Notes: generated by a model not told the origin, from the letters alone. Shown: positions 17,362-25,708, counted from the stretch's first letter. The stretch is 64,000 nt of DNA from Burkholderia sp. PAMC 26561 (GCF_001557535.2 NZ_CP014308.1:682001-746000); one strand, 5' to 3'. Translations and numbers: made by a program.

Positions 17362-18606
17362 ATGACTGAAACGCAAGCAGGCCCGCTTCGCGGTTTTGCC
17401 GAATTCCTGCGTCGGGAACGGACCACCCTGACCGAAAAGTGGATGAAAGCAGTATTCGGCGACGCCAGCCTCGTCGAGGCTGACAAACTGACGTACGACC
17501 AGCTCGCCGATCATCTTCCGGAAATCCTGGACGGAATCTGTGCTGCGCTCGACGCGCAGGATCTTGAACAGGTGGAGCCGGCGATCGAACGCGACGCTCG
17601 CACCCATGGCAAAGTTCGCTGGCAGCAGGGCTATCGAATCGATGAACTAGTACACGAACTGGATCTGTTCAGGCAGGTGCTGGTGGATGCGGCTGAGACG
17701 TTCGCGGAATTGGATGGTGTTTTCACTAGGCGACATGAAGGGCGTGCTCGCCGGCTGATTGACGAGGCGCTCGGTTTTGTCACCGTCACGTCCATCCGGG
17801 AAGTCGTCACAGAGCGCGATCGAAAAATCGACGAATACACCGGTAGCCTGGAGCGGGCGAACCACGAATTAGCACTGAAGCAGCAGCTGGTGAGCGACCT
17901 TTATGAATCGCGCATGCAGATCACGCGCAGTGTCGTACATGATCTTCGCAATTTCCTGAACGCTTTTTCCACCGCGTTACAACTCATTTCGCGCGCGCCA
18001 TCCAAAGCAGAAGCCGGTTTGGCGCTGGCCACCCGACAGGCGGCGGACATGAAACAACTGGTAGACGACATGGTCGTATACTCAGTCGTGTTGGGCGACC
18101 GGGCACCGCTTGCGGTAGAGCCTTTCGACTTGCGCGAACTCTTTGATGAGTTGGTGACGGCTTGCCGTCCTGGTATCGAGGCGAAAGGCTTACACCTTTC
18201 TACCTGTTTCGACGCCGCGGTGCCAACGGTGCTATCAAACCGCATCAAGGTAAAGCAGGTGGCGCTAAACCTCTTGTCGAACGCGACAAAGTACACCAAA
18301 GCTGGTGAAGTCAAGCTGGCGATGGGCGGGCACGGAGATGGCGGCTGGTTTTTGCGGGTTGCCGATACCGGTGTCGGCATTGCGTCGTCGGACACCAACC
18401 GAATATTCGACGAATTTCAGCGGGCCGCAGGCGAGGATATACCCGGCGTGGGCCTAGGGCTGGCGATCGTCAAGGAGCTTTGCCGGGTGCTTGATGGCAG
18501 AATCCACTTCGAGACCCGGCAAGGTCACGGCACGACCTTTGAAATCCGCTTTCCCGTTCGAGCCGAAGCACCTTTAGATAGCCAAGATGTCCCGGGAATC
18601 GTGTGA
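17362..18606 (+). CDS. Soluble sensor histidine kinase with RsbRD-like N-terminus
   Basis: 414 residues with no signal peptide or membrane segment. Residues ~10-155 resemble the RsbRD N-terminal (RsbT co-antagonist-like) helical sensor domain (FLRRERTTLTEKWMKAVFGD...VRWQQGYRIDELVHELDLFRQV). A coiled coil (~150-185) leads to the phospho-acceptor helix with SVVHDLRNFLN (His193). The HATPase domain shows the N box (LNLLSNATKYT), G1 (VADTGVGI), F (IFDEFQR) and G2 (GVGLGLAIVKEL). It would autophosphorylate and pass the phosphate to a response regulator; none is adjacent, so the partner is elsewhere. The lone RR at 40975-41337 is a distant possibility. Confidence 0.85.
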   Translation: MTETQAGPLRGFAEFLRRERTTLTEKWMKAVFGDASLVEADKLTYDQLADHLPEILDGICAALDAQDLEQVEPAIERDARTHGKVRWQQGYRIDELVHELDLFRQVLVDAAETFAELDGVFTRRHEGRARRLIDEALGFVTVTSIREVVTERDRKIDEYTGSLERANHELALKQQLVSDLYESRMQITRSVVHDLRNFLNAFSTALQLISRAPSKAEAGLALATRQAADMKQLVDDMVVYSVVLGDRAPLAVEPFDLRELFDELVTACRPGIEAKGLHLSTCFDAAVPTVLSNRIKVKQVALNLLSNATKYTKAGEVKLAMGGHGDGGWFLRVADTGVGIASSDTNRIFDEFQRAAGEDIPGVGLGLAIVKELCRVLDGRIHFETRQGHGTTFEIRFPVRAEAPLDSQDVPGIV

Positions 18607-18610
18607 GTAG

Positions 18611-18994
18611 CTAGTAAATAGGAAACACGTAGTCCGGCTCTGGCATCGGAGAAAACCGGACACCAGAGCTTGAACAAGTGACGCGTCCCCTGAGGGCGAT
18701 TCGCTGCCCACGACGAGACAGCAAAAGCAACGGTTCTGCCTGGCCTGCCTTATCCAGCTTGACCGCCGTTACAACGTGATTGTCGCAGGGCGATATCGCA
18801 GGAAAATCCAACCGGAGGGTCGTCTGCTTTCCCGATAGGAACTGTCCGGCATGGGGTTGCATCGTTCCAGTGATCCAGATGTCCTGTTGTAACGGCAATG
18901 TTTTCAGGGGTGGCTCAGCGGCTATCGCCAAAGCCGCGCAGCCGGCGGCCAGAGTGGCCAACGCAAATAGCGCGTGTGAGCGGATTTTCATCAT
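18611..18994 (-). CDS. Small exported protein
   Basis: About 127 residues from ATG 18994 (or the adjacent ATG 18991); GGGAG lies four to seven bases upstream. The N-terminus (MMKIRSHALFALATLAAGCAALAIAAEPP) is a signal sequence. LAAGC could be a lipobox, but the hydrophobic run continues to AIAAE, so signal peptidase I cleavage is equally likely. The mature part has one CDN and one CSSSG, so two cysteines could form a disulphide, and it ends MPEPDYVFPIY. I do not recognise the family. It converges on the histidine kinase gene with only four bases between stops. Confidence 0.6.
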   Translation of the reverse strand: MMKIRSHALFALATLAAGCAALAIAAEPPLKTLPLQQDIWITGTMQPHAGQFLSGKQTTLRLDFPAISPCDNHVVTAVKLDKAGQAEPLLLLSRRGQRIALRGRVTCSSSGVRFSPMPEPDYVFPIY

Positions 18995-19288
18995 GTTGCT
19001 CCCGTCCGGCTTGATGCTTCTGATCCAGGGCGTGGCTGCCGTTTTACTTCGACCGCCCTTGCGTTTCAGCACAAAATTGCACGTCGGTCACTGGATTGGC
19101 GGCACGACGCCCAGCTTCTCGGCGAGCATGCGCTCATATACGCCAAAGCGGGGAAATCAAAGGATCACCGGGCGGCACAGTCTCGCATGCGGCGCGGATA
19201 GCGATTATCGAAGCCAGCCCGGTGGAGAAAAAATCGGGCAATCTTGTGGGTGTTTGCCTCAGATCCGAAGCGAGTCGCTAACGCCGTC

Positions 19289-19582
19289 TTACCCATGTGC
19301 GTCTCGGAACTGGCGACCCACTAATGCGGCATAAGCGTCCGGCTGCATATCAACAATCGCGCGCAGCATGGCGATAAGGGCATTCCCATCGGGGAGGTTA
19401 GCCACAATCACGCGCGCCGTCCGCAGTGAAATGGATTCATTCCGGGCGGGACCTGCTCCTCCGTCGTCCAGCATGTAATGAAAAATGTGCAGTTGCTCAT
19501 CCCCTTCAGGGACTAACGAATGCCCGAGAATAGTGGCTCTCACGGCATGCTCCAAGTGTTGAATTTCAAAATTTGGCGGCAA
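19289..19582 (-). CDS. Hypothetical protein, paralogue of its neighbour (copy 1)
   Basis: 97 residues. The C-terminal half (SLRTARVIVANLPDGNALIAM...DMQPDAYAALVGRQFRDA) aligns with that of the adjacent upstream gene at 19595-19858 (NLRTAKVFAAELAGNSAFAM...NADPQIYNAMVGRSFDDA). The shared pattern is LRTA+V...A.L.GN.A.AML..AI...P..Y.A.VGR.F.DA. The N-terminal halves differ, and no family is recognised. Only 12 bp separate the genes, so they are probably cotranscribed. Confidence 0.55.
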   Translation of the reverse strand: MPPNFEIQHLEHAVRATILGHSLVPEGDEQLHIFHYMLDDGGAGPARNESISLRTARVIVANLPDGNALIAMLRAIVDMQPDAYAALVGRQFRDAHG

Positions 19583-19594
19583 GATCGATGCCGT

Positions 19595-19858
19595 TTAGCG
19601 CGACTCCCTAGCCGCGTCATCGAATGACCTGCCGACCATTGCGTTGTAGATCTGCGGATCTGCGTTGGCGATAGCGACCATGAGCATTGCGAACGCACTA
19701 TTGCCTGCCAGCTCGGCTGCGAAGACCTTGGCGGTCCGAAGATTGACAAAGTCTGTATGCATAAGCCCGTCGTTTCCATACAGCGCGTAGCCGAATTGAT
19801 CGTAGGGGGCAACGTCTAGCGCGGTAACGCAAGCATGAGAAGTAATTACAGCTTTCAC
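19595..19858 (-). CDS. Hypothetical protein, paralogue of its neighbour (copy 2)
   Basis: 87 residues (MKAVITSHACVTALDVAPYDQFGYALYGNDGLM...). It shares the LRTA...VGR.F.DA C-terminal module with the next gene downstream. The N-terminal part has a short beta-hairpin-like run (YDQFGYALYGNDGLMHTDFV). There is no signal peptide or membrane segment. The pair looks like a tandem duplication of a small soluble protein whose N-terminus has diverged. Confidence 0.55.
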   Translation of the reverse strand: MKAVITSHACVTALDVAPYDQFGYALYGNDGLMHTDFVNLRTAKVFAAELAGNSAFAMLMVAIANADPQIYNAMVGRSFDDAARESR

Positions 19859-20277
19859 GAGCAGTGAGTACCAAGAGAGGTGATACTTTCAAGTAATAGT
19901 TGCAAGTCTCAACGGCTCGCCCTGCTTGGTCAATGATCATAGCCTGCCAGAACGAACGCTTTACAGACAGTTGGTGTTTTCGCAAAAAGGTTGCGAAGAG
20001 ACTATCACGCAATGGCAAAGAGCGTCATGAGCAGGGGCACTACCAATCGGGACACGCGATTTGGTCCCGGACGTTGACGACGACGCCGGCGCTGGGCAGC
20101 CAACGGGCCAAGCGTGACTTGGGAGCTGAGGTGCTTCGGGGACTGCGTTGAAGGCCTTATTGACGGCTACGGTCAGGGAGACTGCCACCATCCATTCGGG
20201 TAAGCCCGTCAATCGCCCGGCTACACGCACGTCGGCACCGTCGCAGAAAACGCGCATCAGACTGCAGGCTCCTTCGT
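19859..20277. other. Stretch with no supported gene
   Basis: About 420 bp between the paralogue pair and the YqjK-position gene. Frames on both strands are short and arginine/serine-rich. A minus frame starting at 20257 (MRVFCDGADVRVAGRLTGLPEWMV) is weakly protein-like but loses sense after ~45 codons. Confidence 0.35.
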
Positions 20278-20676
20278 CTAGGAGCTTGCACCTACCAAAC
20301 CCGCCGGCATTCGTGTATTTTTTTCTTGCGCTTTCGGCGCCGTAATCAGATTACGGACTGCGCGAGTCGCCCACGCACGCACGATGGGAAGCCCCACTAA
20401 CGCGAATAGACGGCGTGGACCGAAAATCACCGAGCAAACAAGCACAGCCGTGATTGTTTGAGCATTTGGTGACGCAAGCAGGATGCTGCCGCGAGACCGT
20501 TTGATTGGCAACGAGTTCGTACTGAGAGCACGGTGGTGAAACAGCCCGTTTCCAGTAATCTCGCCGGTGCTGTGATCGGCCATAAATTCAGCTCGCGTCA
20601 GGGCTAAGCGCGACAAGACGTGAGCCCGACGTTCCTTGCGGGTCTCATGGTAGGTCCATTCCGGCGGCGTCTTCAC
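20278..20676 (-). CDS. Hypothetical protein in the YqjK position
   Basis: 132 residues from a GTG that overlaps the stop of the upstream holin-family gene (GTGA), so the two are translationally coupled. Residues ~1-30 are charged and helical (ETRKERRAHVLSRLALTRAEFM). A moderately hydrophobic segment (ITAVLVCSVIFGPRRLFALVGLPIV) may touch the membrane. In enterobacteria the order is yqjD-yqjE-yqjK. The position here matches yqjK, but sequence similarity is not obvious, so the relation is inferred from context. Confidence 0.55.
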   Translation of the reverse strand: MKTPPEWTYHETRKERRAHVLSRLALTRAEFMADHSTGEITGNGLFHHRALSTNSLPIKRSRGSILLASPNAQTITAVLVCSVIFGPRRLFALVGLPIVRAWATRAVRNLITAPKAQEKNTRMPAGLVGASS

Positions 20677-21119
20677 AGGGCCTCCTTGATCGCTTTCAAG
20701 TCTTCGCGTAGTTCGGATTGAAGCGAACCGAAGTGGTTAGCGCCGCGCAGCTGCGTACGCATGGTAAAGAACGCTGCGACAGATACGATGAGCCATATGC
20801 CCGCGATTGCCCACACCACAGCCAAGAAATATGGCGTTCCGAACGCCGTCGCAATCAAAGCGAAGCATAGAAACGAGAGAGTGAACAAAACACCCACGGC
20901 GAGCGCGACCATCGAGATCAACTCCCGTAATACAGTCGCTTTCGTCTCGGCCAGCTCGAGCCCGGCTAACTCAGCATAGTCGCCTGCGCGAGCGGCGCAA
21001 AAATTAGCGATCGCCTTCCAGCGTCGAATATTGGCTTGCGCTTGGAACAGAGGGTTAAGCACGCGAACCTCAGTGAAAAAATCGTTCCGCCTAGTAATTG
21101 CGAGGTGTGCCCCGGACAT
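20673..21119 (-). CDS. Phage-holin/YqjE-family inner-membrane protein
   Basis: 148 residues. A helical cytoplasmic N-terminus (ANIRRWKAIANFCAARAGDYAELAGLELAETKATV) precedes two membrane segments (ISMVALAVGVLFTLSFLCFALIATAFG and YFLAVVWAIAGIWLIVSVAAFF), then a charged tail. This layout is that of the holin superfamily III/YqjE family (PF07332-like). The proteins accompany YqjD-type DUF883 proteins in envelope-stress operons. A true lysis role is unlikely without an endolysin gene nearby. Confidence 0.75.
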   Translation of the reverse strand: MSGAHLAITRRNDFFTEVRVLNPLFQAQANIRRWKAIANFCAARAGDYAELAGLELAETKATVLRELISMVALAVGVLFTLSFLCFALIATAFGTPYFLAVVWAIAGIWLIVSVAAFFTMRTQLRGANHFGSLQSELREDLKAIKEAL

Positions 21120-21160
21120 ACTTGAGGGTTATCTAAGACTCCCCGCTCCGTCCGGTCACA

Positions 21161-21235
21161 TCAATGGAAAATCAAATAGAGAATCACTAACACGATAACT
21201 GGAACCCCAAGCAGCCAACCCAAAAGATACGGCAT
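21161..21235 (-). CDS. 24-residue membrane peptide
   Basis: ATG 21235 has GGGAG seven bases upstream; an in-frame ATG at 21241 sits too close to it. The product, MPYLLGWLLGVPVIVLVILY plus four residues, is a single hydrophobic helix. It lies 42 bp before the holin/YqjE-family gene and after the DUF883 gene on the same strand, so it probably belongs to that operon. Good ribosome-binding site, composition and position support it despite its size. The function is unknown. Confidence 0.6.
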   Translation of the reverse strand: MPYLLGWLLGVPVIVLVILYLIFH

Positions 21236-21342
21236 GTCCATACTCCCTATTGAAAGTCGTTGAATGGATTCTCGCTATGCGGCGGGTGCAGCAAATGCTA
21301 GCACTCGCTCATCCGCACACGTGAACCACCTTCGAGCAAAAG

Positions 21343-21669
21343 ATGTTCCCAAATAAACGAAACGACACTATGGATGCCGAAATGAAAACTACGCTACGGT
21401 CTTCAATCCTCAGCGCTGCAGTGATCGCCTCTATCGCTTGGCTACCGGTGCTGGCGTTCGCCCAACCCTCGGCAACCTCGGCAGCGGATAATGTGTTGAA
21501 AATGGACGCCGCAAAGCGCGTCGTTGCTCATCCCCCAGTTGACGCGGCGAGTAGTACCGGCGTTGCGACGTCGCTGCCTATATCAGCGCCGCCCGTAAGC
21601 GATTCCGCCGAGGGCGGTCGTAAGCCTCAGTCGCCAACGCTTGATGCGCCTTTGCCAAAGCCCTATTGA
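21343..21669 (+). CDS. Small secreted hypothetical protein
   Basis: Up to 108 residues; ATG 21370 or 21382 are likelier starts than 21343. MKTTLRSSILSAAVIASIAW and LPVLAFAQPS form a signal peptide with an AFA-QP cleavage site. The mature protein is short, rich in Ala/Ser/Pro/Val, and without conserved motifs, so it is probably disordered. It runs against the flanking minus-strand envelope genes. I do not recognise a family. Confidence 0.5.
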   Translation: MFPNKRNDTMDAEMKTTLRSSILSAAVIASIAWLPVLAFAQPSATSAADNVLKMDAAKRVVAHPPVDAASSTGVATSLPISAPPVSDSAEGGRKPQSPTLDAPLPKPY

Positions 21670-21707
21670 ACAAGGCTCATGCAGGCGGCGAACAAAACGA
21701 GCCAAAT

Positions 21708-22046
21708 CTAACGGCTTATCAGCATGCCCAAGATGATCCCGCCGACCGCCGCCAGGGTGATGGTCTTCCACGGGTTTTCGTGGACGAAATCGTCTGCGCT
21801 GTCAGACGCCGCGCGATAATTCCGTTGCAAAACTTCTTGTGCGTCGTCGAGAACTTCGCGCACTCGCTTGGCTGATGCCTCGCTATCAGCGGCGGAAGAA
21901 TTACTGGAGCTCGTTTCAGGCGCGTCCCACGACTGGGAGGCGTGCGCAAAATCGCTAAGCGTCGTCTTTGAGTCCGGATTTTTAGAGGCATCGGGCTTTT
22001 CATCAGCGCCGCTCGCCTGAGCACTTTCTTTCGCGATGTCAGACAT
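21708..22046 (-). CDS. DUF883/YqjD-ElaB family membrane-anchored protein
   Basis: 112 residues from ATG 22046. A disordered acidic N-terminus leads to a long helix (AKRVREVLDDAQEVLQRNYRAASDSADDFV) and the family's hallmark ending: HENPWKTITLAAVGGIILGMLISR, a C-terminal tail anchor with the glycine zipper and terminal Arg. E. coli YqjD and ElaB bind ribosomes at the inner membrane in stationary phase; the same role here is an inference. The holin/YqjE and YqjK-position genes lie downstream on the same strand. Confidence 0.85.
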   Translation of the reverse strand: MSDIAKESAQASGADEKPDASKNPDSKTTLSDFAHASQSWDAPETSSSNSSAADSEASAKRVREVLDDAQEVLQRNYRAASDSADDFVHENPWKTITLAAVGGIILGMLISR

Positions 22047-22102
22047 TGTTGACCCCCATGGGTTATGGCGCCCCACGGTAGGACCGTGCGGCGCTCGACA
22101 AT

Positions 22103-22486
22103 TTAGTTGCTGGTGCCGTTGCTGGACTTCGCACCTGCGCCAGCGGTACCTGGTTGGTCACCCGTGCCTGTTCCGGTACCACCTCCAGGAACAGTCTTTC
22201 CAGGCGCGCTCATTGCACCGCCGGTCTTGCCGGACTGATTGGGTGCTCCCATGCCAACGCCCGAACCGCCGTTCCCGCCATTGCCTGCGCCGCCGCCGCC
22301 CGATCCGCCGCTGGAACCTCCCGCGCCGGCTCCACCTGCTCCGGCACCGCCGCCCGCGCCGGCTCCCCCACCTGCGCCTGCACCCCCTGCGCCGGCTCCG
22401 CCGCCTCCGCCGGCCTGGGCGTATGCACCACCCGACAGGCCAATAACGGTTATCGCCACCAACACTCTTTTCATAAACACTTTCAT
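22103..22486 (-). CDS. Glycine-rich secreted protein
   Basis: 127 residues from ATG 22486, which has AAGGAG eight bases upstream. A signal peptide (MKVFMKRVLVAITVIGLSGG then AYA-QA) is followed by a repetitive region of GGAGAG-type units (about residues 25-75) and a GT/GS-rich tail. There are no cysteines in the mature part. Such proteins are common next to stress and envelope genes in Burkholderia, without known function. The high-GC repeats could be prone to slippage. A proline-rich frame on the opposite strand is its shadow. Confidence 0.7.
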   Translation of the reverse strand: MKVFMKRVLVAITVIGLSGGAYAQAGGGGGAGAGGAGAGGGAGAGGGAGAGGAGAGGSSGGSGGGGAGNGGNGGSGVGMGAPNQSGKTGGAMSAPGKTVPGGGTGTGTGDQPGTAGAGAKSSNGTSN

Positions 22487-22592
22487 TGCCGTCTCCTTAG
22501 ACGTAGCGTTTTCGTTTCCGCAACCTCTGCGGTGCATTGAAGTACCGCAAACGCCGTGCCGTCGTGCCTGTTGGCGATAGCGGCAGGTCAAG

Positions 22593-22629
22593 ATCGGAAA
22601 AGCAAAGCGGCGGCCAGTCGGCCGCCGCT
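22593..22629 (-). terminator. Intrinsic terminator after the long DUF2382 gene
   Basis: AGCGGCGGCC (22606-22615) and GGCCGCCGCT (22620-22629) form a perfect 10-bp stem with a four-base loop. On the minus strand it is followed by TTTGCTTTTCC. It lies 25 bp past the stop of the DUF2382 gene. Confidence 0.7.
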
Positions 22630-22653
22630 AAGAACTACGAACGATTACTCGAA

Positions 22654-23532
22654 TTAGGGCTTCTTCACTGAAACGTCGGGACGCAACGCTCCCTCTTGAC
22701 CCGCGACGCGTTCCACTTCGACGTCCGTACCGCGAACCGTGTCGTTGACTGTTTCAGTGCGATTGCTTGATTCCTTGCCAACGATCACTTCTTCAACAAC
22801 GCGTGCGGTTTTGGCGACAACGGGTTGTTCTGCCGTCTCCCGAACTTCGACAAATCCTTCCTTCAGATCAGCAGCCGTAGCGGGGCGGTCAACAGGACGG
22901 CGCTCGATCGTCGCGTGCTCTTCGCGCAGATCGACCGACTCGCTCACCGGGGTTTCGGTCAGACGGGAATAGACGCGAACGCCACCTGTGGACACCTCAC
23001 GTTTGCCTACAGCGAGGTCTTCCTTCACCACTGGAAACGCTTGGCGATCGGCCGCGATTTCGTCGGCCGTGTACGCAGGCACTGTACTGTCATAACCGTT
23101 GTAGCCCGAGCTCTTCCAATGCGCGACCCGCTCGTCGATATCGATTGCGCCCGCGCTATTGAGTGCGGCGCGAACGGCGTCAACCCGTGTTTCATCGTGC
23201 ACATCAACGGAGAGCAGTGCGTGGCCGCGGCGAAGCGATTCGTGATAGTGGCCAACCTCTTCCGGCGCTTCATCGTCACCGAAAAGGCGTTTAAAAAATC
23301 CAGCAATGCCGCCGGTGGAATGTTCATGCACGTCGCCTGCTGCGTGGTCACCGACAACTGTCCGCGTGCCGCCGTTATCCGCTGCGGAAAGCGTTCCATC
23401 GTTGGCTTGCAGCGCATCGTCATTCGCGTGCACATTCACGTCCGTGCGCGGGATACCTTCTTGCGTCAGACGGTCTGCGGCGCTGCGTGCATCTTCGAAC
23501 GTATTAAATAAGCCGATAAGAGTTTGTGCCAT
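22654..23532 (-). CDS. YsnF/DUF2382 stress protein with N-terminal GSP17M-like domain
   Basis: 292 residues from ATG 23532 (GGAG eight bases upstream). Residues 1-25 (MAQTLIGLFNTFEDARSAADRL) resemble the general-stress-protein 17M/heat-induced N-terminal domain. A Gly/His/Asp-rich middle follows, and the C-terminal ~130 residues form the DUF2382 domain: VVKEDLAVGKREVSTGGVRVYSRL..., then VDLREEHATIERRPVDRPA, and VVAKTARVVEEVIVGKESS. The family is linked to desiccation and stress in Bacillus and Deinococcus; the biochemical role is unknown. A second, shorter DUF2382 gene lies immediately upstream. Confidence 0.8.
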   Translation of the reverse strand: MAQTLIGLFNTFEDARSAADRLTQEGIPRTDVNVHANDDALQANDGTLSAADNGGTRTVVGDHAAGDVHEHSTGGIAGFFKRLFGDDEAPEEVGHYHESLRRGHALLSVDVHDETRVDAVRAALNSAGAIDIDERVAHWKSSGYNGYDSTVPAYTADEIAADRQAFPVVKEDLAVGKREVSTGGVRVYSRLTETPVSESVDLREEHATIERRPVDRPATAADLKEGFVEVRETAEQPVVAKTARVVEEVIVGKESSNRTETVNDTVRGTDVEVERVAGQEGALRPDVSVKKP

Positions 23533-23627
23533 TACGGTCGCTCCATAAAAGAGGGGCCAAAGGCGGCCCATGAAGGGAATTGCATGCAGCATTGGAGGTT
23601 GCAACCGCTGTGCCCGACGCCTGCGAC

Positions 23628-24086
23628 CTACTCGTTTTTCTCGCCGTCGCGGTGCCATTCTCCCTGAGCGCCCGACCGGCGTTCAACGACTAATTCTTCA
23701 GTGTTTAACAACACGTTTTGGAAGACTTCCTGCTGTGAAACGGTGGTGGTTACATGCACCTCTTCTTTCAATGTCAGTTGCATCGTGATGATGGGAACAT
23801 ATTCAAAGACCGGAATGATGAGCGTGTCGCCTTCTTGGCGCGCCTCGTACTTGCTTTCTACGGGACGATTGATCGCAAAGCGCCGAACATCGACGGTCTG
23901 GCTGCGCAAGCTGACCGGCACCGGGTGCATCTCTTCATGCACCACCTTACGAATCCGAACCGCTCCTGTTTCGGTTGTTTTGACGCCCACATCGACTTCT
24001 TCCTGTACTGCCGCGATTTTCAATTCTTCTCCACTGTCATCGCCTCGCGTGAGTCCAACTGTCGGTGGTTTTGAGTCATGTTCCAT
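23628..24086 (-). CDS. Short DUF2382-domain protein
   Basis: 152 residues. Almost the whole protein is one DUF2382 domain: IAAVQEEVDVGVKTTETGAV, then IRKVVHEEMHPVPVSLRSQT, and the family's repeated beta pattern ending TLKEEVHVTTTVSQQEVFQN and NTEELVVERR. It shares that repeat with the larger protein downstream but lacks the N-terminal GSP17M-like part. The stop lies 95 bp before the next start. The two probably act together in the same envelope or stress response. Confidence 0.75.
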   Translation of the reverse strand: MEHDSKPPTVGLTRGDDSGEELKIAAVQEEVDVGVKTTETGAVRIRKVVHEEMHPVPVSLRSQTVDVRRFAINRPVESKYEARQEGDTLIIPVFEYVPIITMQLTLKEEVHVTTTVSQQEVFQNVLLNTEELVVERRSGAQGEWHRDGEKNE

Positions 24087-24102
24087 GGTTGAGCCCCATA
24101 AG

Positions 24103-24131
24103 GAAAAAGGCCGAAGCGGGAGCCTCGGCCT
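24103..24131 (-). terminator. Intrinsic terminator after the membrane-protein gene
   Basis: Read on the minus strand, AGGCCGA...TCGGCCT forms a 7-bp stem followed by TTTTTCC. It lies about 40 bp after the stop at 24170 and just upstream of the DUF2382 start, so it may attenuate read-through. Confidence 0.6.
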
Positions 24132-24169
24132 GGACGCGTTAGAGAGGCGATAAATGGGTGAGGCTTAAA

Positions 24170-24886
24170 TCAGAGGGCCCTGGTCGGACGTGTCACTCGG
24201 CTTAGTGTAGAAACGGCATCGTTACCTGCAGCTGTACCGCCGGCGTCTTCAAAGGACGGTTGATGGCGAAATCCAGCACTTCCGGAGACGATCGAAATGA
24301 TCGCACCCACCAACAGCGCGGCGACAGCGAACCAACTTGCACGGGCCACGCCTCGGGCGGCCGTGTCGGCCGCTTGCCGTCCATCTTGCTCGGCTTGAGG
24401 GCTCGATGCTTCTGAGGCAGCCGATGCAACCGCTGCCTGTATTTGTTGCTTGGCTGAGTTGACCATCGACGGGTCGACGTTGGTCTGATTCGCCGCTGTC
24501 GCGCTAACCTGAGCCCCGGTAGCCGCCACACTGCCAACAGTGCTTACCGCACTGCTGATCAACGACGTGGTGCCAAAGACGATCAGAAGGGTCATGACCG
24601 CCCAAGCTAACAGTCCATGCAGCCAGCCAAGAACTGGGGCGCAGCGGCCTGCGAAATAGGAGCCCACAAAGACTGCCAATACCGTCGTTACAATAACCCA
24701 TACGCCGGAGCCGAAACCAAATCCATGCAAAGGACTCGGCTGCGACAAAGGCGAAAGGAGCGACGCCCCGATTGCCGTGCCAAGCACGCTCATGATTAGA
24801 TAGACGATGGACGACAATATGACGCCAGCGATCACGGAACCCCATGAAAGCCGAGGCAGTCCGTCCTGAGTGGTGAGTATCTTCAT
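24170..24886 (-). CDS. Multi-pass membrane protein, unknown function
   Basis: 238 residues from ATG 24886. Membrane segments lie at about residues 15-40 (WGSVIAGVILSSIVYLIMSVLG), 60-85 (VWVIVTTVLAVFVGSYFAG), 90-115 and near 195-215 (WFAVAALLVGAIISIVSG). A soluble Ala/Gln/Ser-rich loop (SATAANQTNVDPSMVNSAKQQ) separates the last two. The layout fits a family often loosely annotated as 'PhnA-like' or hypothetical in Burkholderia and Rhizobium. It heads the DUF2382 group and may be the membrane element of that stress module. Confidence 0.6.
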   Translation of the reverse strand: MKILTTQDGLPRLSWGSVIAGVILSSIVYLIMSVLGTAIGASLLSPLSQPSPLHGFGFGSGVWVIVTTVLAVFVGSYFAGRCAPVLGWLHGLLAWAVMTLLIVFGTTSLISSAVSTVGSVAATGAQVSATAANQTNVDPSMVNSAKQQIQAAVASAASEASSPQAEQDGRQAADTAARGVARASWFAVAALLVGAIISIVSGSAGFRHQPSFEDAGGTAAGNDAVSTLSRVTRPTRAL

Positions 24887-25219
24887 GATTTGACGTCTTC
24901 CGTAGTGAAAGGGTTTACCACTGGTGGCCATCAGGCGCGTGCGGAACCATTGCGTACGCGCACGGCTCTAGTGCAAAGCGTGTGCCGGACCGCTGCTACT
25001 GCGGCGCGGCGCCGGCATACTTGTAAATCGGTTCCAGCAAAAAGATATCTTTTTGTACAGCACTACGGCTAGGGTGTCGCAGACCGATGGGGCTTGCCGT
25101 TTCAATGAGTGAATGAACGCTGCTCGTAATCATAGGCAGGCACTCCCAGCGCAGCAGGGCGAACTTAGGGCGTGGGCGATGACCTCTTCTCCGAGTGCGA
25201 TGAGCCATGTCGCAGCGCC

Positions 25220-25513
25220 TCACGGTTCAGGATTGGCGATGTCGCCTTCCACGATCTGAATCCCGAGTGTCTCGGACGCGCGCAGTGCTTCCTCCTTGTG
25301 GTCAAACGGCCCAATGGTAGGCGCTCCTTCGAACGGAAAAAGCAGACGGTTGTCGGTTTTCCTAACAACCTTGAGCGACCCTATAAATCGGCCTTGAATC
25401 AACCGGTATGTGGCGTAAATTGCGAAGTCGTCGTGGCATAAAGTTTCGCGCGTGGCGGCAGTGGAATCTTTGCGAGAAAACATTAACTTGGGTTTTTTTC
25501 CAGCTAGTCGCAT
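25220..25513 (-). CDS. DUF6723-like protein
   Basis: 97 residues from ATG 25513 (GGAAG six bases upstream); longer upstream starts give an arginine/serine-rich extension that looks non-coding. The core reads DDFAIYATYRLIQGRFIGSL, KVVRKTDNRLLFPFEGAPTI, GPFDHKEEALRASETLG and ends GDIANPEP. This matches my memory of the small DUF6723 family that is widespread and often multicopy in Burkholderia. The function is unknown. It has a likely alpha/beta fold and no transmembrane segment. Confidence 0.6.
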   Translation of the reverse strand: MRLAGKKPKLMFSRKDSTAATRETLCHDDFAIYATYRLIQGRFIGSLKVVRKTDNRLLFPFEGAPTIGPFDHKEEALRASETLGIQIVEGDIANPEP

Positions 25514-25708
25514 GGGACGCTTCCGGCGAATGAACTGAAAGGGAAAACGAAAGAGTGTCAGAATACTTGGCAATGAAATCGGCCTTGTTCCGGCGCGACG
25601 TTCGTCACTGAGCGTTGGTGCCCATGCGCCGCAACGGGCATGGAGACTCGCCGACCGCCACGCTGCAGTTGGACACTCGGTTTTATTCATTTCGCTGCTC
25701 TGAGCAAG

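Noticed and set aside
22239..22580. Proline-rich plus-strand frame
   Set aside because: Direct complement of the glycine-rich secreted gene, which has a signal peptide and a good ribosome-binding site.
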